64,000 bases of DNA from Boothiomyces macroporosus (Eukaryota > Chytridiomycota > Chytridiomycetes > Rhizophydiales > Terramycetaceae): contig JADGKB010000071.1 in assembly GCA_027604185.1 (NCBI GenBank), forward strand, positions 1-64,000, given 5' to 3'. Shown here piece by piece: positions 42,288 through 55,941 of this stretch. Within the stretch, counting starts at the first letter, position 1. The number at the start of each line of letters is the position of its first letter. A program made the position numbers and the translations under genes. The notes beneath the pieces were generated by a model that saw nothing but the letters and a program-made list of their open reading frames with translations, was not told where the DNA came from and searched no databases.

Positions 42288-45200
42288 ATGGATTCGCTAT
42301 TCTCCAGAATTCAGAAAACGAACCCTAGCGAAAAGCTGGATATACAGTTAGAGTTATACAACCAACAAAAGACGCCATCTGGTGCAGTACTCCATATCCT
42401 CAAGGAACCAATTCCAGTAATGTCCGGCAAAGTAGTTGTGAAAAACACAGGCAATACTTCCATCACAATCAAGAAGCTGTCAGTCGTGCTGCTGACTGGG
42501 GAGGGCTACACCGGACACCAGTTAGATGTAGACCCTGAGACAGCAGACGTTAAGCCTCTATTTGCACGACCATTACGCAGAAACGGCGTTATCCTATGGG
42601 AAAAGGGGAAAAAGATTCTCCCCGGAAGGTATTTTGATTTAATATTAGACACGAATTCCCGTTCAAAGTCACCTTTCCAGCTTCCGTTCCCCCAACGCTC
42701 AAATTCGCTGATGCAGAAAAGTGCATCACCCACATAGTGCATGTGTGCGCCAGACTTGCCAAAGAGGAATTGATTATCAAAGCTTCTGAAGTACACATTA
42801 ACCGTTTAGCCGTAACTTCAGAAGCCAAGCAGGTAACTAAAGCAGGATTAGCCAGCGGCGGCAAGATATACTGCACTCTATCTACCACTGATTATATTTG
42901 GATTGATGAAGAAGTAGAGATTGGGAAATTGGTGCTCGCTACAGCGGATAAAGCCACTCCACAAGTGTATTTGAAAAGAGTGGATTGCAAATTAGTGGAA
43001 AAGGTTACTCGCAATACAGATGCGGAGCCTAAAATTACTGAAAAGCAGTCTGGCCCAACTGTTACATATCATATTGAAACCGAAAACTGTGAAATAGACT
43101 CGTCGCCAAGCAAGGAGTTGGGCATCTCGTTCCCATTCGACTCTGAAATGCAGCCTGATTATGCCCAAGAAAACATGGCTTTGGCCCACGAAGTAGAATT
43201 CCAGCTACACTTTTCTACTTCCTTGATGGCTAATACAAATCTGATTGCAAAAATTAGGGTACCAGCGGTTTTGTGTTATAAATACAGCACTGAGCCAGTC
43301 AGACGAGACTCTCTTCAAATATCGGATGCAGGATCCTTCCATGAAAGACAGTCCCTAGATGTTTATTCGCCTCGCAGCTCAATTGATGAATTTAGAACTG
43401 CGCACTCTAACCGCTCTCTAACCTCAATCTCTTCAATATTGAAACCAAAGAGCTCCAAAAGATCCGGTGTATTTTCATTTGCATCATTTTTCAAGAAAGA
43501 AAAGAGTATGCCCGAAGTCAAAACCAAAGTTTCATTCAAAAACACTAGTAGAAAAGCTGTTGATTACAGTTCGGCAGACCATGGATCCGACAGCGACTCT
43601 TCCCTTGATATGCATCCAGAAATTCGCGCCAAAGATTCCATGATGAAGTTGAAGCGCTCCAATTCTGAATTTGTGAAGCCAAAGGTTTCAATGGAAATCC
43701 AGCAGCTGCACCGATCCAACAGCAATCCAAATTCACTTGGAAGGTCGACTTCCAAGAATTCATTTGCTGAACTCTACAACAGATTGGAAAGTATCACAGA
43801 CAAGTATGAAGAGAATGCAAAAAAAGAAAGAGAAGGTTTAGAACGGCCATCCACACCTCTAGGATTGTATGCTGATCCAATTGATGCTGATAATGAATCA
43901 CTTGCTAGCAAAGAAAAAGAAGTTGAACCAGCTCCTGAATCCAGAGATGAACAACACGTATCTTATGAAACATCGGACTACAAGGATTATGACAACCATG
44001 AGGAGGAATATCCTCCAAATGATGACAACGATCGTTATGAGTCAAACGCTCATTATGATGATTACGAAGCCCAAAGATATGAAAGAGAAGAAGAATTCCA
44101 TATTCATTCAGTAGAAGTTTATGAAGAAAAAATGCCTTCTGCCAGAATTGAAGAATTGGATCAAGAAGAGCTTATTGAAGAACCTGAAGACGAAGAAGCC
44201 CGATATAACGAAGTTTATGGTATCCCCGAACCAAATGTCGTACAGCAATACGAAAATTCAAATGCTCGTCCTACCTCGGTTTCTTTGGTTGAAAATGATG
44301 TGTTCTCGCATGGGTCTGATATTCCTCCTTCCCTTCTTAGTAAGGACGGAAACAACTTTAGGGACTTTGGCGATGGCTTGTACAGTGACATCAATGATTC
44401 CAAACCAAACTTGCAAATTGTTACAAATTCAAGGAATGCTCCTGAACCAGCTCCAATCGAATCTCCAAATGACTTTGATTCGATGGATATTAAACGTCAA
44501 TCATATGCCTCAACTATTTACTCTGAGCTGAGCCCTTTTGTTCAATCAGCCCCAATAATCACTGGGAGAGAACTCCCTCCAAAATTAGAATCACCAATGT
44601 CACCACAAAGAGAAAAGCCATTTATTCAATCCGCGCCAATCGTCATTGGAGGAAAAGATTCAAACCAACATATCGATTCCCCTAATTCGCCTACTTTACA
44701 AACTCTTCGTTCTTTAGAGTTAAAGAAGGGAGTTATTCGCGGTCCTAAAATCCATGACTATCGCAAAACTCCTGGAAGTCCGTTAGCTGTGGCTCATTCT
44801 ATGCCATCGCCCCTACCAAACCCTGATCTACAACCTATTGAATCACCAATGATTAATGAAAACCAGTACCAGGATTATAATGAGCAGAATGAAGATTATG
44901 TAGAAAGAAACGACGAAAATGTAGATTATCCTACTAGAGCAGCAACACCACAGAACGAGTCCTATCAGCCAATTACTAGACCAGTCACCCCGCAAGACTT
45001 TTTAAACAGACCACCAACCCCACAAAATGAAAACTTCAGACCTTCTTCTCCAAGCATGACCAGAACAACTTCCAATAGAACACCTCCATCGCACACTCCA
45101 ATTGAAATTCCTAATGAACCTACTACACCATCCTCAAAATCGCAAACCACTATTCCGAGTCAAAACACTTTAACAGAAAAGATCCCACCAAGACCTTCAT

Positions 45201-45721
45201 CATTACTACCTGTATTTAGTGCCAAGACTACTTATCATCCGAGTAGACCAGATGAATTGCTTATTAAAGCAGGTCAGCTGTGCCAAATCAAAGAGATTGT
45301 ACATGAAGGGTAAATACTGCTAATGTAGATGGGCTTATGGACTAAACATGCAAACCGGCAAACAGGGAATCTTTCCAATGCTTGTTTTTGATGTTCAGCT
45401 AACAAGACAAGAGCTACATCAGTATTATGGCAAAGCAACCAAAATAGAAAAAGTTCAAGTTTCCAGCCCCTTGATAACATGTATCTGCACACAGCGCTAC
45501 ATACCACAGAATGAGACGGAACTAGAAACCTTTCCAAATGACAAAGTCACTCTAATGTAATATTGATTAATGGCAGGGTTGATTATGGAAATGGATGGGC
45601 TTATGGTAAAATCAGAGATATGGAGGGAGCTATCATGACCAAAGGCTTGCATTGCCAAGGCATCCCATATCTGGTAAAGTACAAAAACAGTCCTATTTTA
45701 ATGTCCAATCTTGTTCAATAA
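42288..45721 (+). CDS. Arrestin-fold protein with C-terminal SH3 domains
   Basis: 1124 residues after removing introns at 42629-42648 (20), 45310-45328 (19) and 45557-45576 (20). Residues 1-360 form an arrestin-like pair of beta-sandwich domains (IPVMSGKVVVKNTGNTSITI; the first splice restores LPGRHEFPFKVTFPASVPPTL). The middle ~600 residues are disordered, Ser/Pro/Glu-rich and acidic. The C-terminus has an SH3 domain (DELLIKAGQLCQIKEIVHEG / WAYGLNMQTGKQGIFP) and a second SH3-like unit (RYIPQNETELETFPNDKVTL / WAYGKI). Alpha-arrestins usually recruit ubiquitin ligases through PY motifs to drive receptor or transporter endocytosis, and here SH3 units may replace them as the partner-binding element. 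Function is inferred. Confidence 0.85.
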
Positions 45722-45954
45722 TAAAATTCTTAACTTGATTCGGTTTAGTATTTGTTGGTCTTGTAAGACGGTTGGTGAGTTGTCCTCCTACATTGGGAAT
45801 AGAGCACATCGTCTGCTATTCCATATGTGTCTGCATCATGGTTCTAGAGGCTATTGCAAGTTGTACTTTCACTGCTCTTTATTGACGCCGTGAATAGTAT
45901 AATAATGTTTGCTCGGATTATATAAAATAACAAACAAAAAGGTTATTTTTTTAA

Positions 45955-48900
45955 ATGTGGAATCTGATCTTGACTCTATTTGTAATCCTGCTTTCGTGGT
46001 ACTTGTTCTCCCTCCAAAAGATAATCCGGATAGAATCAGTAGGTTTCCTATCTCTGTGCAACATCACCATTACTCTAAAGCAAGTAATCAAGATCAAGAA
46101 ATTAACTGTCTATCCAGGCAAGAAATTTGTCTTTCATTTGAACGGAACCAGAGTGTATATAGAAAAAGAAGAGTCGGAAAAGGACGTGATTAAAGATACG
46201 AAACGGATCGTTAATCAAATCAACCAGCTGTGTCGAATTCCCTTGTTTATTTTTTCATTTTTTAGGATAGAACTCAATGATCTGTTGGTATATTTTGTGG
46301 ATGATTTCGAATACTGTTTACAAGTAGATGAAATTATCTTGGATACCAGAGTTGGTAATTTTAGCTGATTCTAGAAACTATTCAGTGTTTGAGTAGTATA
46401 ACGTCACAGGAATCTGTATCTTCCCAAGCGACGCTACATTCGCCTATTAAAGAATCCATTCAGAAGAAAAAGACAATTGGTTACATTCAAGTCGGTTCCT
46501 CCAAAGTGCAAGTAGGGAAAATCAATATTTGCGAATTTGATTCTTTGGATATTCAGTTCAAGCAGTTTGATATCACGGTTGTTTTAAATGATTTCAATCT
46601 CTACGCCAGTCAATTAAAAGATTTACAAAAACATAAACCTAAAGAATCGTTGATTACAAAAATTGAAACAATTCTATTGCAGTTATCTCTTGTACAGTTG
46701 GAAGCGGATATTCAATTTTATTTCAACAGTATTAGAACAGCAGTATTTATAGATGATATGATGCTGATGACTGATTGTGATTTGTTTATGTCTCAGTCAA
46801 AACAATCATTAGAGCTAAGCAACACTAGTGTAGATAAAGATGTAGAAATTGCTAGTATTGAAAACCTCAAAATCACCAGCTGTATTTCTATCATGCAGAA
46901 AAAAGACTTTGTCAACTCTTCATTTGAATTAATGATTGAATGCAAAATAATATGTAATAATGGATTCTTTATTCTGCAGCAGTCGGAAAAGAAAGAAAAA
47001 GAGGATTTGCCCGTTGTTTACCTGCTGGATTTGATTAAGCTGAAGTTGGACTTTGAGCTAAACAATTTCACACTATTGGTACCACTAGTTACCACCGATG
47101 TATATTTTGAAACTGATGAAATTGTTGATGACGAACATTTAAAGTTGAATATTATAAACACCAGTTTATCAATCAAACCGATTTCTATTCCAAAAAGAGC
47201 TTCCCAAATTGGACCTGCAAAATTCATGGACGGTATTCTAGAATGTAGAGGAATCAGCATGGAAATCAACAAGCCTGTTCTAATTGTGGACATGTTACGA
47301 ATATCTACCATTGTTAAGACTGATTTATCATTCGATTATTCAATACTAATCCCAAAAGTAATGCTTGATGCCACTGAAGTCGCTGATTACAAACCTCAAT
47401 TCTCTACTGATGATTCTGAAAAGGAAAAAACAATACAGTTGAATGGAAGTATCAATTTCGATATTGATAATATTCAAGTAGAAACCAGGAACAAGCAAGA
47501 TGAAAAAATGAATCTATTGGGCCAAGTTAAAAAGCTGAATGGATATGTATTATTACCTGAATCGACAATTAAATTAGAAGTACATGCGCCAGTACTACGG
47601 GCGATTCATGGAAAATACAGTTACGATATTATCAAAACTTCATGTATAAGCGTTAGTCAAAACTGTTTAGGAGCTCCATTCATTGTTCATACAAAGGATA
47701 TTCATTTAGATATATCAATCACAAAGATCTATATCGGCCTGTTATCTGTATTGCAATTTGTAAAACCTGGACAAGACTCTAATCCCCAAAGATTTGAAAT
47801 CAAAGTACCCCACTTTATATTTAATCTTGAACTACCAGACAAAGTCTTTCTACTGTTTAGTTTCAAAAACAATAGATTGACCAATAACAAGAAAGATTGG
47901 AATATTACCTTTGATGAATTAAATATCTCGGCTGAAAAAAATGAAAAGGTTCAATTGGCAAATATGATTGAAAACCAAATTGATTTTATCGAAGGTTCTT
48001 GTTGCTAATGTAGGCAAACCAATCACATTAAATTTTTCCACTAGTTTTATCAGAATTACTATTCCGCATAACTGGCCAATGTTTAACGTCCTAGAAAATA
48101 TGATTAGCCTACACAAGACTGTAAAACTGCTGCTCGTTACACATTTAAATGCTTCAATGACAAAGTTTGAAAAAGGAAACAGCACGTACGATATGGCCAA
48201 CTGTCCAAACGTTTTCTTGAAAACCAGCTCTTTACAGGTACTATTTGAAGACGATTACTTTGAATCAAAACTATCCCGAAATTACCAACTCGCTTTTGAT
48301 GAAAATATTTCCAGACTCAAAAGAGAAAAAGAGTTTATAAAGTATGCGAAAACTAGATTAAAGTACAAGGAGCACACAAACTACATTCCATTTGAATTAT
48401 TTGACAAGACTACAAAGAAAGCTTATGATTTGCTGCAAGAATATGATTCCAAATCATATATTGATGTTATTAATTCTCATCCTACAAAGCTACCTCCTTT
48501 AATGGAAGCAAATTTCTATAGTCTTACAATCAAAGTGTCATTGGCAAAAGTAAAAGGATATCTGGAAGAACTAATCCATCAAATTGATATCACCACTCCA
48601 AGCACATTGGTTTACTCTGATCTCTTGCCCCTTGACCTTAAAGTGCTGTTTTGTGGGTGTGAAGTTCGACTTCGAGACTATTCCAACCCTATACTGTATT
48701 TACCACAAAGTACTTCATTTTGGGAGACGAATGGATTACTGATCGTTGCGGATCCAGTATCACCAAAAGAATCAGAGAAAATACTGGATATACCTTTGGA
48801 TTATGGAGATGTAATCAAAATCAAACGCAATGTGAATCCGACAAAGCTATACACACAATCTGAAACTGTAGTGAATACCTCGGTGATTCAAGTTTGTTTA

Positions 48901-51900
48901 GGGGCGGCTTTTGAACCATGTGTGGCAAATCTAATTACTATAATTGATAATTTCACGCTTCCTAGCGAAGATCCTAGTGAGCCTGTTGGTTGGTGGGATA
49001 AAATCCGCATGATACTGCATGGATCAAATACAATCAAGGTTAACAGCGGAGATTTTAATATGCGAATTCTAGGAAGTATGTCTCCATATTTTGATCCAAA
49101 GAAACATTTCGGAGTGGAAGGAATAGAGTGGAGCATGTCCAAAACAGTTACCATTACATTTGGTGGTGAAACTGAAAAAACGCAAATTATATTCGAATGC
49201 GGAGAGTTTAAACTCAATATTCCAAAGAAAAACACTGTGTGTTTAGGCAAACTGTTTGGTGGTGTGCGAATCGGCTTTACTATCGATTACCTTACTATAT
49301 TGAATGGGAAAATAGTTGAACCAACTAAAAATCACTACCAAGTAGAACTTCAAACCAAAAACGGAAAAATCAAGGATTCTTTTGAAGGATTTAGGAGTAG
49401 CAATATCAAAGTGATCTTGGAAATCCAATCTCCGAGAAAGTTTTATAGTGATTTGCCATTCAGTCAAAACTGTCTATTTTTGAATACAGAAACCTTGCAT
49501 GGAATAGAAAAGATTTTCCAGGTTTATCAGTCATTGATTACCAACTTGCCAGTCAAGCGTGGAAACTTGTTTAATGGAGACAATTTATTACTCAACAAAC
49601 CCAAGCTAGGGCGAGTGATTAGTTTTGTCCATTTGAAAACCATTTTTCAACCTTTAATGCTCAGCTATATACTCGAATGTGAGGATTCCAATGATTTTGT
49701 AGGGCTGCGTTTGCAAGCTGATCAAATGATTACAGACTACCAGTTTAGACAGTATGATGTAAAATTAGAAAGAACTTCATTGGACAGAAAGAACGTTACC
49801 AAATGGATCAGAGAACACAGCTCTCTTTCTTTTATTGAAATTGAAGGTAGAGTGTTATCGTACTGTTCAGATGACTCGGATCTGTATATTCCTAATCATT
49901 ATGAAACCCCAACTGAAAAAATGAATGATTTGTTCAACTGGATATTCACCGAAGACACTCAATTCAAGAACCTGGATTTACTAGAAATGACAACGTGTAT
50001 ATGGGCTCCACGTGTTGATTATATGGGAATAGAAACCAGCAAACAAACTTATGAAACCGAGAAAGAGTCTACAAAGACTATATATGAAATTCAGTACCAG
50101 CTTTTCAACCAGCGATTAAATGAACTGAATTCATTGATATGGGAGCACGAACAGGAAAAGAGACTTTCTGAAAGTCGAGGTGCAGTCTTTTTTGATGATA
50201 CTAATGAATCCACTGCCAAATTTACAGACATGCTCTCACTTTTGCTTGCGAAAAAAAAGGTCATTATGGACAACATGGAAAGATGCAAGTTCAAAATCTT
50301 TGGATATACTGATAAGAGTGAAATTGATGTTTCGCAGGCTTTCGACAGCAAGTATATCGTACATAACCTTCGACTTTTATGGAACAGTAATTACTTAATA
50401 ACCTAGTACCTATTCGAAACATCATTTTTAGGCTGGTTGAAATGCACAGCAAAAACTCTGCGTTAGAGTATTGTATGTCAAATGCAGCCGCGCAAGTTGC
50501 AGCTGAACTGGTTGAAACGCTAAACAAGGAACAGACTATGAAAACTAGGCGGGAAAGTATATTGAAAGTCAATAATAGCTTTGATCCAGAAAAAGTTCTG
50601 AAAATGCTGTTGAGAGATTTGGAGACGGGCAATAACATTGTCTACTGTGAAACTGATACGGCGCCAGTAATTCAGGAAGAGCTGGCTTCTACTACGTCCC
50701 TATTTCCACCAAACAAATCGTCTGTAGATTTGACGCATCCAATCGATCACGATGTCCTAGTCAGATTCATCAATCCGCAAATCAACTTTGAAGTTCTGCA
50801 AGATGATTCTAATAGCTCGGTTGTTTTGGCTGCCCATCGTATGCAAGTGAAATTTCTTCGGCTATTAGATAAGCTAAAGAATATTGATCAAGAAGGACAA
50901 GACAACATTATCAAATTTAGGAATATATGGTCGCTTGAAGAAACCCAGCTACTTGTTCAAGAATCCAGTCGTAAAGAAAAGCCTTTGTTTAGTATAGATA
51001 CTATAGAGCCTTATCCAGTGTGGGTACCAATAGAATCTTTGTTGGACCACAAGGTTGTTGCTCCTAAATTTGGTAGAATTATCAACAAAGCACATTTGGT
51101 GTTCCAGACTGATAAACCAAATCCATTGTACATTCAACGGCACAAGAGCGAGTTGGTAGCGGAAGAGCCAATTACATATCACTTCACTATTCCAAACTTG
51201 GAGATGACTTCGACTTCGAGGCAGTATTTGATCTTTTACGATCTGTTCCGTAATCTTTTGGTTTATATGGATCCTGCCAGAGGTGAAAGGGCAGATAGAC
51301 TAAAGAAAACATTACTGGCGCTGGAGCAAGCAGATGATATAAAGTACTATCAATATGCGTTGCTTGCTCTTCAAGAGAAAGTCAATGATACCGAATTTGT
51401 TCTAAAGTACGGAAAGAATGGGAAATTACTCTCTGAATCAGAATTTATACTTACAAGACAGAATTTGTCTGACTTTCGCCAAGATTTGTATATTTTAATG
51501 GAAGCTTTGAAGAATTTGCAGATTATTGAGAAACAGCGACAGTCTTTGAATGTTGCATGGCAGTTATTAGTTAAAATTGACAAGTATGTCTGGAATTTAG
51601 ACTTGGATAATTCACAGCCACTTTGCAGATGGACAATGAACGAACTATCATTTGTGTGGATCAATAATGAAGATCAGTCATCCATCAACACACTTGAAAT
51701 CGATCATATGGAATTGGAAAATCTTACTCCATCAGCCTATCGACATGTAATATCCCCGTACAATCCTCAGCAAAAAGATATTAATTTTGAAAAACACAAG
51801 ATGATTAGAGTTTATTGGAGAGAGAATGCACCAGTTGCTGGAATCCAAGTTGTCGATCACTTTGAAATCAATATTCATCCGTTGTTGATCCAGGTTACTT

Positions 51901-52593
51901 ATGAATTTGGCAAGTTATTTGCGCAATATATATTCCCTCAAAAAGACAGGAAAACGATTGAATTAAAGAGAGAAGAAAGACGGCTCTCAGTCCGCGATAC
52001 TCCGGTATCTACTCAAATCAGACAAATGCAGGTTCGAGCTAATGAAAACAAGTCATTTATTCACATCAAAGTACCTGGAGTTCAACATTGTTTATCTTAC
52101 AAAGGCTCAAAGGAAAAGAATATTGAAGACTTGCACATGTTTACTTTTAATCTGCCAACTTTAGAATACAGAAACAAGACCTGGACCTGGATGGATTTCC
52201 TTCAAGCAATTCGAAAGGGTAATTTGCATTAATCCAGATGCACTAAGAGCTGCTTTGGCCAACACTGGGGCCCTAGTACGTGAAAAGCTGTTTGTTAAAA
52301 AAGACGAGCCTCGTTCAAGTGTTGGTGAACGATCTATACATTCAAATGATTCCCTAGATTCTATCAAAGGAGAAACAACGCTATCAAAATCCATCAAAGG
52401 AGAAACAACCCTGTCAAAATCTACAAAATTTATAAAAAAAGCGATTACCAAAACCAAGGAAATGACTGAGACTGGACTGGATAAATTTGAACAGCTTGTT
52501 AGGGATGAAAAAAATGAAGAATTGTCACTGATTAATCAAAAGGGCAAGCTCTTCTTTGGAAAGCATTTTAATATTGCTCAAGAGAAGCACTAG
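45955..52593 (+). CDS. BLTP2/FMP27 (Hobbit/SABRE) bridge-like lipid transfer protein
   Basis: 2186 residues from five exons (human BLTP2 about 2235). The introns are 46355-46374 (20), 47995-48013 (19), 50387-50406 (20) and 52219-52237 (19). It starts with an N-terminal membrane anchor (MWNLILTLFVILLSWYLF) and continues as a long repeating-groove protein. Family blocks include ITLNFSTSFIRITIPHNWPMF, RIIFR-like FRLVEMHSKNSALEYC and HNLRLLW just before a splice. These proteins bridge ER-plasma membrane (or ER-mitochondrion) contacts and move phospholipids in bulk. A 10-residue tandem repeat (SIKGETTLSK twice, about 52356-52415) lies in the tail. All four joins keep the frame and fit the family. 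Confidence 0.93.
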
Positions 52594-52821
52594 ATTAATA
52601 TACCATTTTTGAATACGTGGGTTATCCAATCACTCTGTTCCGCTTATTGATCGCATTTACTAGATGATATAAAGTAGTTAGTTTCAATATCTCTGGTTGA
52701 ACGCAGTTAATCTTGCTTTCAAATTAATCCTGGTGGCTCTTTCCTATTACGAAAAAGAAACGAAATCCACAATTCACAAAATCCTTTATTCTGATTTAGC
52801 TTTCCTAGCATTAAAGCCAAT

Positions 52822-53239
52822 TTACATTTTCAAACGAGCTTGCTGCAGCATGTATTTCTTCCTTTGCAATAACATTTCTGCTCTCTTTTCTGCATTGTCG
52901 GTCCATTCTGCTTTTGGAGCTTCAACAACTTCATCCGTCAGATATTTCGAAATATCTGCTTTTTTCGGTTGTACTTTTTGTGGTTGAGGAACAACTTGGG
53001 GTGTTTGGATTATAGGCTAGTTAGTATTAAAGTACCAATCTCCCACTTAGTATATTTTCTATGGTTTGCTGTGTATTTCCGGTAATTTGCAAGTCGTTGA
53101 TGATGGACTGTCGGGAAACGTTTGGGAATAAGGACTGTATTTGGTCTATTTGGTCTGTAGTTATTTGCGGTTTGAAAAATACTCGTAGCAGGATAAAAAG
53201 AATTACAAGCGCTATTCCAAGCTGTATGAGATTCGACAT
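52822..53239 (-). CDS. CUE-domain membrane-anchored ubiquitin-binding protein
   Basis: 132 residues from the ATG at 53239 after removing a 19-nt intron at 53017-53035. The N-terminal membrane anchor (LIQLGIALVILFILLRVFF) is followed by a CUE domain (ITTDQIDQIQSLFPNVSRQS ... TIENILSGRL) and a basic helical tail (WTDNAEKRAEMLLQRKKYML). The splice links SGRL to PIIQTPQVVP and on to the tail, as in yeast Cue1/Cue4-like ER proteins. Cue1 recruits Ubc7 at the ER for protein degradation. The tail here may play the same E2-binding role, but this is inference. Confidence 0.85.
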
Positions 53240-53719
53240 TCCAGAAAAAGATTTTGACACTCGAAATTGAAGAGGTTACAAGTGCTGGTTCTCACTGTGA
53301 ATACATTTGCTAAATTGGTTGCGGGTACTTTGAAGGAACTCCTGGAAGAGTCTGTTTTGTTTAACACATTGCAACGCACCATGAGTTATAGCAGCAGTTG
53401 GGTTGTCGATACCACGAGAGCCTCCTAGAATTCCCACACTTCCACTAGGACGCCTACAAGTAGTCAGTTTCCTCCACTATCTGATTTGCCTGCAGCCGAA
53501 AGTGGTTTCTCCCATTCTCTTTAAAGACATTTTAAGGTATCAATCTCTCTAATTACTCAACGATCCTAATCCAACGCGCCAATATGGAAGATCCAACTCA
53601 TGCTCCATAAAAAAATCTTTTACACGTTATCCAAATGCTTTTATTAACCACCCAATCTGTGCGGAAGCTTTCCGGTCTTTTTGAAATTTCTTTGTTTCTT
53701 TAACCACATCTATATTAGT
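53240..53719. other. Intergenic, nothing recognised
   Basis: About 480 bp between the CUE gene start and the PAM17 stop. No exon, RNA or repeat was recognised. Confidence 0.45.
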
Positions 53720-54288
53720 CTATTTTACTCTGTAGTCTTTGACAGATTGAATTCTTTCCCCAAAGTAATCCAAATATCCAACATTATCTCCAGCGCCAAC
53801 ACTAGCATAATCACTTGGTCTGTACTTTTTCAATCTTTTCAAGAATTGTGTTTCCATTGCGTCAAATTCCTTCAAGGTTTGTGATGAGCGCAGTACCCTC
53901 CATAACGGAGTGGCAACCAAGTTACCAGCAACAAAAGAAAGTGCGCCAATGAGAATCATTTCAATTGCATATGCAAACAATGGATCAATACCGAAAATCA
54001 TTTCTGTAGGATCAAATTTAGCTAGAAATAAAAAGTAAAATGAAGATATGTTCAATCCAAGGAATCCTGTTGTTATCATTGATTACCGCTGACGATTCCG
54101 GTTCCTAATTCGTATCTTTTGCGGGACTTGCGGAGGGTAAAGAATGTCTGCCAGTCCATTGGTTTCTTTTCTGTGGCAAATGTGCGGACAGAGTATATTG
54201 ATTTGAAAGCAATTGGCGCACAAGTTAATCTCAGTATCGAAGGCTTCTGTCTTTGTATGGGAGTGAATATGCGTTGCATCCTATTCAT
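53720..54288 (-). CDS. PAM17: PAM17, TIM23 import motor subunit
   Basis: 182 residues after removing a 20-nt intron at 54067-54086, ATG at 54288 (a second ATG at 54279 is possible). The presequence is basic and hydroxylated (RMQRIFTPIQRQK ... SVRTFATEKK). The family blocks are MDWQTFFTLRKSRKRYELGTGI, the DPTEMIFGIDPLFAYAIE loop between two membrane spans, and the GYLDYFGERI end. Pam17 stabilises the TIM23 presequence import motor on the mitochondrial inner membrane. This is a family of fungi, one of the best taxonomic clues in the window. Confidence 0.92.
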
Positions 54289-55043
54289 TTTGAATCTGAT
54301 TGAAAAAAACAATTTTTCTCTAGATCCAATTTGGATTCAAACTCGAGTGAATACAAGACCAAGACTTGAACTTGGTTCTGTATCGTATTAGAATCAAGCA
54401 GGCGGGTTGATTCTTTGTGTGTTGTTGGCCCTATTTCTATTTGGTCATTAAATCCGGTAAAAGCTGAGCAATTTGGAATCGCCTTTCTAGTTGAAATGGA
54501 CTGATGTGTCTATTGAATGGATTTATTTAGGCTTTTCTTGGGACTGTCAATCAGTTTTGAACACAGACTGCCGCCACAAAACTTTCATGTGGCTTCAACA
54601 ATCGACAAGGCCGCTGTCAGTGCATGGTAATCACGCTGATTTCATTAATCTTTGACAGGCATTCATCTATCGCCTATATATAAGCCTACTAGTATTTTTA
54701 TTAGTTTCCTATTAAGTGCATCTATCATGCTTATTAGCGCTACTAGTAATTTCAATTTAGCAAAAAAGATTTTATATTTCCAGCTCATGTGCCAAATCCC
54801 CTGTATTCCGGCATGAAAGGCCACATTAGAGAAATAATTCCCATAGTTTATTCACAGCCCACTAATACTCTCGGCAAGTAGTATAATGAAAAATTCCTTT
54901 GAGCACCGGAGCATACACTTTCCCCGTGTATTTTTTTAGTTTTGAAACAATAATTTACGTTTTTGGAATCCAACTAAATGGATCGGTAACTAAAGATCAT
55001 CCAAACTTAAATACAAGAGATTTTCCGTCTCGCAAAATAAAAA
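54289..55043. other. Intergenic with TATA-like box
   Basis: About 755 bp. A TATATATA run lies at about 54673. No coding exon or RNA gene was recognised, although the length leaves room for one. Confidence 0.45.
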
Positions 55044-55899
55044 ATGTCCCTAGAAATGTCAATGTACGGCGGTGTCTTTGGCATAGGAATCCCACTAGTA
55101 ATATCCCAATTATACTGTACAGGATGGATTATGCATAAAATATTAAAACAACCAGACATCACTTTGCTTCCAATGACAAAAAAGTTTCCCTTATACCTCG
55201 CTTTCATTGATTTCTGTCTTTCGCTATCACTGATTTTAGACCAATCGCATTCAGTTATTTTTAGACAAGTTTGGCAGGATTCCACTTGTCAGTTATCAGC
55301 TGGAATTGTGCAATTCTTTGGAAGTGCAAATATGATTCTTGTACTTGCAATTTCATTTACCACTTATCTGGCAGTATGTAGAAATATTACTATCGAATAC
55401 GGGCTTTACGACTACAAGCTTTTATCTGCCATTGGAATAATGAGCTTTTTAACAGTGGTACTTTACATTAATGTAGGTGTTTTCAGCTAGCTCTCTCGGG
55501 CCAAGTAGGTACTGGTGCTATGCAGATATATACTCTACAGATAAGCGAGTAGCGATTGTAACCAGCTTCCTCCAATTCATTGCTCTAACTTTAACTATAA
55601 CGTTCTTTACGCTCGTGTATTTAGAGATTAGCAAGACAGTTTCACCAGATCAGGAAATTGGGATTATAAAGGATGGAAGGAGGATTACAAAGTCGATACA
55701 TCATCAGACTACTATGAAGATGGTTAGCTATGTGTTCAATTATATGTTTCAGTGGCTACCAACTGTTCCTTATTTGGTTGGAGTTACTGTTGATTACAAT
55801 GAAGATTGGGTTTATGTCCTGTGTGAAATTGGGCTTAATCTGGGTGGGATACTGAATATGCTTGCTTATATTAGAAACGAAGGATGGAAGTCTTTATAA
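55044..55899 (+). CDS. Seven-transmembrane receptor (GPCR-like)
   Basis: 278 residues after removing a 19-nt intron at 55458-55476, ATG at 55044. The join gives SFLTVVFSASSLGPSRYWC. Seven hydrophobic segments are seen, with a short N-terminus, a cysteine at the start of TM3 (DSTCQLSAG) and one in the second outer loop (RYWCYAD) that could form the typical GPCR disulfide. Intracellular loop 3 is basic (KDGRRITKSIHHQT). The layout recalls cAMP-receptor-like or Git3/STM1-like fungal receptors. The ligand is unknown. A 22-nt donor alternative (55455) would drop one Val. Confidence 0.75.
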
Positions 55900-55941
55900 T
55901 ATATCCTCATTATACTGATATGACTATTTATTCTATACATT

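Noticed and set aside
44121..44531. Second open frame inside the arrestin-SH3 gene
   Set aside because: Low-complexity sequence of the disordered region gives open frames in more than one phase, and the long frame belongs to the spliced gene.
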